A DNA stretch of 64,000 nucleotides from the NCBI RefSeq assembly GCF_003096595.1, contig NZ_QEKO01000010.1, forward strand, positions 23,221 to 87,220, given 5' to 3'. Positions 58,820 to 64,000 of the stretch are shown in pieces. Made by a program: the position numbers and the translations under genes. The first letter of the stretch is position 1; each line of letters opens with the position of its first letter. The notes under the pieces were generated by a model, which worked only from the letters and a program-made list of their open reading frames with translations, had not been told where the DNA came from and searched no databases. This DNA is from Pusillimonas noertemannii. Its GTDB lineage: Bacteria > Pseudomonadota > Gammaproteobacteria > Burkholderiales > Burkholderiaceae_B.

Positions 58820-58940
58820 TCCGCCGCGTTTTTCGGCAAGCGCGGGGCCTTCGCGCAAGCGTCGGGGCCGTACCGGGAAAATTTTCTTCGTCGCCATCCG
58901 GGGCATGCGGGGCCTCGACGGGCTCCCACCGCCCCAATGC

Positions 58941-59843
58941 TTATCGGCCCTGATACTGCGGCCGGCGCTTTTCCAGAAAGGCGTTCATGCCTTCGTTCTT
59001 GTCCTGGCTGGCAAACAGCAGCTGCACCGCCTTGCGCTCCAGCGCAAGGGCGGCCCCCAGCGGCGCGTCGGCGCCGTGCAGTATTACCTCTTTGATCTGC
59101 TGCAGGGCCACGGGGGGCATTCTTGAAAGCTGCTGCGCCAGTTCAAGGCTGTGCGTCATCACCTGCTCGTCGTCCACCACCTTGCTTACGAGCCCCATGG
59201 CATAGGCCTCGTCGGCCGAGACCAGGTGGCCGCTCATGCACAGGTACATGGCCTGGAACTTGCCGATGGCGCGGGTAAGCCTTTGGGTGCCGCCGGCGCC
59301 CGGCATAATGCCCACCTTCACCTCGGGCTGGCCGAAGCGCGCACTGCGCCCGGCGATGATGATGTCGGTGTTCATGGCCAGTTCCAGGCCGCCGCCCAGG
59401 GCGTAGCCGCTAACGGCCGAAATGACCGGCACGGGGCACTCGGCCACCGCCGCCCACAGGCGCTCGGTGTGGCGGTGGTACATCTGCATGGCATCGATGC
59501 GCGACATGTCTTCGATGTCGGCGCCCGCGGCGAAACACTCTTCGTTTCCGGTAAGCACCACGCAGCGCAGTTCGTCTTCGTCGGCAAAGGCGCGGAACAC
59601 GTGCGCAAGCTCTTTGCGGATGCCCAGGTCGAGCGCATTGCGCACGTGCGGGCGGTTCAGGCGCACCACGGCCACGGCGGGGCTGATGCGTTCGAGCAGC
59701 ACCAGCGGCCCTTGCTGGCGCGGGTCGTCTTGCATGCCCTGCTGCGAACCGGCTGGGTGGGAATCGGCTTGCGAGCCTTGCCGTGAACCGGGACGGGCAC
59801 CGCCCGGCGAGCCATTCTGCGGCGAAACGTGATCTTCCGACAT
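58941..59843 (-). CDS. enoyl-CoA hydratase/isomerase family protein (downstream copy)
   Basis: A crotonase-fold enzyme of 300 residues. The oxyanion-hole strand [28 protein letters not shown] and [15 protein letters not shown] place both catalytic glutamates as in true enoyl-CoA hydratases. It ends in [12 protein letters not shown], typical of the family. About 43 extra N-terminal residues are rich in Gly, Ser, Gln and Pro and match no domain. If ATG 59735 is the true start the protein has a normal 264 residues. Third gene of a leftward operon behind another hydratase (14-base gap) and a CoA ligase. Confidence 0.87.
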   Translation of the reverse strand: MSEDHVSPQNGSPGGARPGSRQGSQADSHPAGSQQGMQDDPRQQGPLVLLERISPAVAVVRLNRPHVRNALDLGIRKELAHVFRAFADEDELRCVVLTGNEECFAAGADIEDMSRIDAMQMYHRHTERLWAAVAECPVPVISAVSGYALGGGLELAMNTDIIIAGRSARFGQPEVKVGIMPGAGGTQRLTRAIGKFQAMYLCMSGHLVSADEAYAMGLVSKVVDDEQVMTHSLELAQQLSRMPPVALQQIKEVILHGADAPLGAALALERKAVQLLFASQDKNEGMNAFLEKRRPQYQGR

Positions 59844-59857
59844 ATGTCTACCCCGCC

Positions 59858-60667
59858 CTACAAGGGACTGTCTTTGCTGAAATCGGGCCGCCTCTTCTCG
59901 CGCAGCGAGGCCAGGCCTTCCTGCACGTCGGGGCCCTTGAAACCCAGGAATTCCAGCGCCAGCGAAGTGTCGAAGGTGGGGCCCGCCATGCGCAGCCAGT
60001 TGTTCAGCGCATACTTGGTCCAGCGCAGTGCGCTGGGCGACCCGGCCGCCAGCCGGCGCGCCACGTCGAGCGACTTGTCGTGCAGCTCGCCGGCATCGAC
60101 GCACAGCGACACCAGCCCGATGCGCTCGGCCTCTTCGCCGCTGACCGCCTCGCACAGCATCAGGTAGTACTTGGCCTTGGCCATGCCGCACAACAGTGGC
60201 CAGACCACGGCCGCGTGATCGCCCGCTGCCACGCCCAGGCGCGTATGGCCGTCGATGATGCGCGCATCGCGCGCCGCGATGGAGATGTCGGCCAGCAGGC
60301 CGGCAACCAGCCCGGCGCCCACGGCGGGGCCGTCCATGGCCGATACCAGGGGCTTGGAGCAATTGATAAGGTTGTAGACCAGGTCGCGCGCTTCTTTCCA
60401 GACACGGGTCAGCACGTCGAAGTCTTGCGTCATGTCGCGCACGAGGTCAAGATCGCCGCCCGAGGAAAACGCCCCTTCGGAGCCGCGTATGATGGCCGCC
60501 CGCACGCGCGGGTCGGCATCGATGTCGCGCCAGACGCGCACCAGCTCGCCGTGCATGACATGGTCGGCCGAATTGAGCCGGCCCGGGTTGGTCATGGTAA
60601 TGCGCAGCACGCCGTCGCTGGGCCAGTCGAACTGCAGGCGCTGATAGGAATCGTAAGGGTCGGTCAT
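59858..60667 (-). CDS. enoyl-CoA hydratase/isomerase family protein (upstream copy)
   Basis: A 269-residue crotonase-fold protein. It has [17 protein letters not shown] near 63 and [27 protein letters not shown] near 110. At the second catalytic glutamate position the sequence reads [13 protein letters not shown] instead of the GxxPGxGGTQRL of hydratases, as in crotonases with other chemistries (isomerase, hydrolase or ring-acting). It is therefore probably not redundant with the adjacent hydratase. Its start lies 2 bases from the ligase stop. Confidence 0.82.
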   Translation of the reverse strand: MTDPYDSYQRLQFDWPSDGVLRITMTNPGRLNSADHVMHGELVRVWRDIDADPRVRAAIIRGSEGAFSSGGDLDLVRDMTQDFDVLTRVWKEARDLVYNLINCSKPLVSAMDGPAVGAGLVAGLLADISIAARDARIIDGHTRLGVAAGDHAAVVWPLLCGMAKAKYYLMLCEAVSGEEAERIGLVSLCVDAGELHDKSLDVARRLAAGSPSALRWTKYALNNWLRMAGPTFDTSLALEFLGFKGPDVQEGLASLREKRRPDFSKDSPL

Positions 60668-60669
60668 GG

Positions 60670-62199
60670 CTATATCTTCTTTTCTCGGTCGGCCCAGTAT
60701 TTGTCGCGAAGCAGATTCTTCTGGATCTTCCCGATGGGCGTCTTGGGAAAATCACTGACGAACTTGATGAGGCGGGGACGCTTGAAGCGCGCGAGCTTTT
60801 TTTCGCAGTGCGCGACGATGGCTTCTTCACTAAGCTCGGCCCCCTCGCGCAGCAGCACATAGGCCGCGGGCACTTCGCCCCATTTGTCGTCGGGTATGCC
60901 GAACACCGCGCATTCGGCCACGGCATCGAGCTCGTAGATGGCGTCCTCGATTTCTTTGGGGTATACGTTTTCGCCGCCCGAGATCATCATGTCCTTGGCG
61001 CGGTCGACCAGGAAGATGAAGCCGTCCTCATCGCGAATGGCCAGATCGCCGGTAAGGGCCCAGCCGTTTCTCCAGAAGGCGGCGGTTTGCTCGGGCTCGT
61101 TGTAGTATTCGATCATCACGTTGTCGCCACGCGAGGCGATCTCGCCGATTTCGCCCGGCCCCACGGGCTGGCCCTGCGGGTCGACCAGCGCAACGTCGAC
61201 GTTATAGGCCTGCCGCCCCACCGAGCCGAGCTTGTCGCGCACATACCAGGAACGCAGCGACGTCAGCACGCCCAGTTCAGATTGCCCGTATATCTGCGTC
61301 ATGGCCACATCGGGAAGATGCTGCAGCATTTCCTTCTGCACCCAGTCGGGCATGGGCGCCCCGGCAAATGAAACCTTGCGCCACGAGGCATACCGGGCGG
61401 GATCGAAGCCCTTGTCGCTGACCACCATCGAAATCTGGGTGGGCACCATGAAGGCGGCCGTCATGCCGGTTTCTTCGACCATGTCGCCAAAGGCCTCGGG
61501 GCTCCATTTGGTCAGGAAGGTGCTGGTGGCACCCACCAGCACCGCCGGCTGGAACATAATGTTCAGGGCCGCCACATGGAACAGCGGCGTAACGATGCCG
61601 ACCACGTCGCGCTCGTCCAGCGCCTCTTCCATGGCCACGGTGTGCGCCGTGATGTAACGGTTGAGATGGCTGCACAGCACGCCCTTGGGCCGCCCCGTGG
61701 TGCCGCCGGTGTAGGTCATGCAGAAAGGGTCTTCGGGCTTCAGGCCCAGGTCGGGGTAGTCCTGGCTTTCGTTCTGATGAAAAGCCTCGAAAGCAAGATC
61801 GCCGCCCGCTTCGCCTATGCGCACGAAGCGCTTCAGCATGGGCGGCCGCCCGCGCACCGCGTCGACCTTCTCCTGGAATACGTCCTCGTAGAACAAGGTG
61901 GTGACATCGGCCTTTTCAAGCACATAGGCCAGCTCGTCGGCCTGGTAGAGTGTGGAGATGTTCACCAGCACGGCACCCGAGCGCGCCGCGCCAAAAAAGA
62001 CAATGGCGTATTCGATGCGGTTTCTGCACAGCATGCCCACCTTTTCGCCCTTGGCGATGCCGGCGTTGATCAGGGCATGGGCCAGGCGGTTGGCGGCCAG
62101 GTCGAGCTCGCGGTACGAGATCGACTGGTCCTGCCACAGCACGGCGGGTTTGGAGGGAAAGCGTTCCGCGGAACGCCGCAGCATATCGCCTGCGAGCAT
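60670..62199 (-). CDS. AMP-forming acyl/aryl-CoA ligase
   Basis: A 509-residue ANL ligase: the P-loop [13 protein letters not shown] near 165, IYGQSELG near 316, [33 protein letters not shown] near 388 and the C-terminal lysine in [18 protein letters not shown] 62199 has GGAG at 8 bases; the 15 residues upstream lack support. It heads an operon with two crotonase-family enzymes and diverges from an IclR regulator. This fits catabolism of an aromatic or alicyclic acid by CoA activation and side-chain or ring beta-oxidation (inference). Confidence 0.86.
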   Translation of the reverse strand: MLAGDMLRRSAERFPSKPAVLWQDQSISYRELDLAANRLAHALINAGIAKGEKVGMLCRNRIEYAIVFFGAARSGAVLVNISTLYQADELAYVLEKADVTTLFYEDVFQEKVDAVRGRPPMLKRFVRIGEAGGDLAFEAFHQNESQDYPDLGLKPEDPFCMTYTGGTTGRPKGVLCSHLNRYITAHTVAMEEALDERDVVGIVTPLFHVAALNIMFQPAVLVGATSTFLTKWSPEAFGDMVEETGMTAAFMVPTQISMVVSDKGFDPARYASWRKVSFAGAPMPDWVQKEMLQHLPDVAMTQIYGQSELGVLTSLRSWYVRDKLGSVGRQAYNVDVALVDPQGQPVGPGEIGEIASRGDNVMIEYYNEPEQTAAFWRNGWALTGDLAIRDEDGFIFLVDRAKDMMISGGENVYPKEIEDAIYELDAVAECAVFGIPDDKWGEVPAAYVLLREGAELSEEAIVAHCEKKLARFKRPRLIKFVSDFPKTPIGKIQKNLLRDKYWADREKKI

Positions 62200-62258
62200 T
62201 GAATCGTCTCCTGGTGTTCTGGTTTCGAAGAAAGCGCCAGGCATGGGCGGCCTTCGAT

Positions 62259-62287
62259 TTGTACATACAGTCCAATCTTAATATGAT
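62259..62287 (+). promoter_or_regulatory. iclR-gene promoter with short palindrome
   Basis: TTGTAC (62259-62264), a 17-base spacer and TATGAT (62282-62287) form a good sigma-70 promoter 41 bases before the IclR start. TGTACATACA (62260-62269), a TGTA/TACA palindrome over the -35, is a candidate operator shared with the divergent ligase operon. Confidence 0.6.
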
Positions 62288-62328
62288 TGCGCAGAAAACC
62301 TTTCCGCCAGGCAAAAATCAAGAGAGCC

Positions 62329-63102
62329 ATGAAACCCAACAAGGAAGACCGCCAGTTCGTCGACGCACTGGCACGCGGGCTGGCCATACTGGAATGCCTC
62401 TCGCGGGTACAAAAGCCCCTGGGCAACGGCGAAATCGCCAGGCTGGTCACCCTGCCGCCCTCCACCGTAAGCCGCCTTACCTACACGCTGACCGAGCTGG
62501 GCTATCTACGCCGTTCAGAACTGGGACGCACCTACGAGCTGACACCCAAGAACCTGACCCTGGGCTACCCCCTGCTGGCGGGCATGGAATTGCGCGACCG
62601 CCTGCGGCCGCACCTGAAGTCGATCAGCGAACGCACCGGCCACACCGTGGCGCTGGCGATCCGGGACGGCCTGCACATGTGCTTCGTGGACGTGGCCCAG
62701 GGCGCCGACCCGAACGCCATCCGCCTGGCCACCGGCGGCCGCCTGCGCATGAGCGTGTCGGCAGCGGGCATCGCCACCCTGGCGGCAATGCCCGAACGCA
62801 AGCGCTGGTCCCTCCTGAACCGGCTGCGCAGCGAACTGCAGCAGCGTGGTGAAAGCGGCGAGCAGTTCGAGCAGGCGCTGCAGGCATGCTTCCGGCTGGG
62901 CTATGCGGTGGTAAGGAATGTGTGGCAGGAAGGAATCGGGGGTATTTCGGTACCGATCCAGTGGAAGGAGACGCTGGCGGCGTTGACGATGCCGATTCCC
63001 ACTGTGGTGGTCAGCAAGCACGACATGTACCACGAGCTGGCGCCTGTATTGCTGGCGGCGGCCGAGGAAATCGGCCGGGCCCGGATCGAACCGGTTGAAT
63101 GA
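62329..63102 (+). CDS. IclR-family transcriptional regulator
   Basis: A 257-residue regulator: the N-terminal winged helix (about 8-70, with NGEIARLVTLPPSTVSRLTYTLTELGYL) and the C-terminal GAF-like effector domain (TGHTVALAIRDGLHMCFVDV, later ARGFA-type replaced by FRLGYAVVRNVWQEGIGGISVPI). IclR proteins control aromatic and acetate catabolism. The divergent CoA-ligase operon is the obvious target. ATG 62329 has only a weak AGAGAG upstream. Confidence 0.9.
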   Translation: MKPNKEDRQFVDALARGLAILECLSRVQKPLGNGEIARLVTLPPSTVSRLTYTLTELGYLRRSELGRTYELTPKNLTLGYPLLAGMELRDRLRPHLKSISERTGHTVALAIRDGLHMCFVDVAQGADPNAIRLATGGRLRMSVSAAGIATLAAMPERKRWSLLNRLRSELQQRGESGEQFEQALQACFRLGYAVVRNVWQEGIGGISVPIQWKETLAALTMPIPTVVVSKHDMYHELAPVLLAAAEEIGRARIEPVE

Positions 63103-63148
63103 CGGGGTCCTTGCCCCCCGGCCGTTCCGTCACTTTTTCGGGTGCTGG

Positions 63149-63304
63149 TACTTGCGCTGCTTTCGGGCTTGACCGTGGGGGTGTTGGCTTCTGCACCGTT
63201 CCTGTGCTTGGCTGCAAGGGTGTTGGCTCTTGAATCGTTCCCGCGCTTGGCTGTGAGGATGCTGGTTCTTGAGTCGTGGCTGTGCTTGGCTGTGAGGATG
63301 CTGG
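63149..63304 (-). repeat. 39-bp tandem repeat, four units
   Basis: Units are 63266-63304, 63227-63265, 63188-63226 and 63149-63187, read on the minus strand. The two nearest the 151-bp element are most alike (first 20 bases identical); the others diverge progressively. The 39-base period is a multiple of three. Confidence 0.8.
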
Positions 63305-63314
63305 TTTTAAACCC

Positions 63315-63465
63315 GTTCCTGCGCTGCAGGGCATGTCTGAGCCGGACGGAGGTAGTCGTCCCTTCGGGCCCGCCTGTCCGCATCGTCCGGGCCTTCGCCC
63401 TCCCTTCTGCGGCGCCTGGCTCGACCGCCAACGCCCGGCCCAGACATACCCCGGCTCACAGGAAC
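63315..63465 (-). repeat. 151-bp MITE-like element, copy 2
   Basis: Inverted relative to copy 1 at 13175-13325 and of identical length. Its 25-bp terminal inverted repeats are 63315-63339 and 63441-63465. The tandem 39-bp array abuts the same end as in copy 1. Confidence 0.8.
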
Positions 63466-63856
63466 TGCGCCAACTCAGATAAACGGCCCTCGTGCGAGGC
63501 ACGTAGTACGTAGCGCGTAAAGCTCACTGCACAGTGGAAGATCGCTGCAGGAGGGTGAATGGTGGTCGGCTCCATATTCCGATGCCCAGGGCATGGCGCC
63601 CAATGAGCCGGGTGCTGCTGAGATGCCGCTGCAAGATAGACAATGCCACACAGTACAGACCGACGTCGGGCAGAAAAATTTGGCGCCCCCACCCTAGATG
63701 CTCTTGAACGCCACAATTTGAGACAGCAAGAGGCGTGATGCGGGGTAAGTATTTTGGGCGACGTTGAGCGAGCCGAGCACCCTGTCGTTTTTGGGGATGC
63801 AAGCCCGCAACTGTTCGAGCGGCACGCTTGGCGGACCACTGGCCCGCCGCCGCGAG

Positions 63857-64000
63857 GTGTGCCCAGCATGGGCCTACTCTAGTGGGTGCAAGTCCCACCA
63901 CAAGGTGATCACTGCAAGTGAAGTGAAGCGCAACTGCATGAGGGCGACCGAGTGTGGGGAGGAAGCGTCTAGCGAATCTGCGAGCCGATGAATAAAAACC
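63857..64000 (+). mobile_element. 5' end of a group II intron, truncated by the window
   Basis: From 63857 the sequence begins GTGTGCCCAGCATGGGC, matching the GUGYG 5' splice-site rule of bacterial group II introns with the first small stem GCCC/GGGC. The domain I stem GTGGGTGCAAGTCCCAC follows. The remaining bases to 64000 have no coding sense, as expected before the maturase gene. The exon-intron boundary and class cannot be fixed without the 3' end. Confidence 0.7.

Larger units (their letters stand above)
63103..63856. other. 754-bp non-coding, repeat-rich gap
   Basis: No supported gene. In order it holds four 39-bp tandem units (63149-63304), the inverted second copy of the 151-bp element (63315-63465), about 230 bases unique to this locus (63490-63720), and an arm sequence (about 63728-63825) also present at 13.0-13.1 kb. 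Confidence 0.7.

Noticed and set aside
63011..63502. 163-codon minus-strand frame over the 39-bp repeats
   Set aside because: It runs antisense into the iclR gene and depends on repeat DNA with a period divisible by three. There is no start signal and no recognisable domain.

Overview
The window is about 65% GC and looks like the chromosome of a betaproteobacterium close to the Alcaligenaceae (Bordetella, Achromobacter, Pusillimonas type). The signs are a stand-alone IF-1 gene, a complete isc-hsc-fdx-iscX cluster, an Hsp20/Lon pair, a BoxR-type regulator, BenE, and a Bordetella-like autotransporter barrel. This placement is inference from gene content; no marker was searched. There are 55 protein genes and no tRNA, rRNA or CRISPR that I could recognise.

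Layout. 0-12.8 kb is housekeeping: comEC, a flavin monooxygenase, tatD, lolD-lolC, a phosphoglycerate-mutase-like gene overlapping recJ, then hsp20 and a lon paralogue. 12.8-13.5 kb is non-coding and repeat-rich. 13.5-17.3 kb is an operon for a feruloyl-CoA-synthase-like ligase, a BoxR-like regulator and a 3-hydroxyacyl-CoA dehydrogenase. 17.4-21.6 kb groups small oxygen, iron and redox genes (ferritin-like protein, cytochrome b561, hemerythrin, SodC) with infA. 21.6-26.3 kb is a leftward run with an ABC importer that has two binding proteins, then thpR and sixA. 26.6-32.5 kb carries benE, a DOPA-dioxygenase-like gene, a LuxR-type regulator and a binding-protein/CoA-ligase pair. 32.9-35.2 kb is ahpC-ahpF.

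35.5-40.2 kb holds a chemoreceptor, prfB with its programmed frameshift, and lysS. A ParD/ParE-like toxin-antitoxin pair follows, closed by a perfect 25-bp hairpin. 41.0-45.9 kb is one 1632-residue autotransporter. 46.2-48.1 kb is a two-gene operon (metallophosphoesterase plus GT4 glycosyltransferase) behind a Pho-box-like sequence, which suggests phosphate-controlled lipid remodelling. 48.1-53.7 kb is the Fe-S assembly operon, with two IscR-type sites in front of iscR. Then come a low-molecular-weight phosphatase, uvrB, an aromatic/aspartate aminotransferase, lexA with its SOS box, and an IclR-controlled CoA ligase with two enoyl-CoA hydratases.

The strongest unexplained structure is non-coding. 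A 151-bp element with 25-bp imperfect terminal inverted repeats occurs at 13175-13325 and, inverted, at 63315-63465 (about 92% identical by hand count). Each copy is followed on the same side by degenerate 39-bp tandem units. On the other side lies an arm sequence that forms a long imperfect palindrome at the first locus. At the second locus the arm is interrupted, and just beyond it a group II intron appears to begin at 63857 and run off the window. The two copies bracket about 50 kb in opposite orientation.
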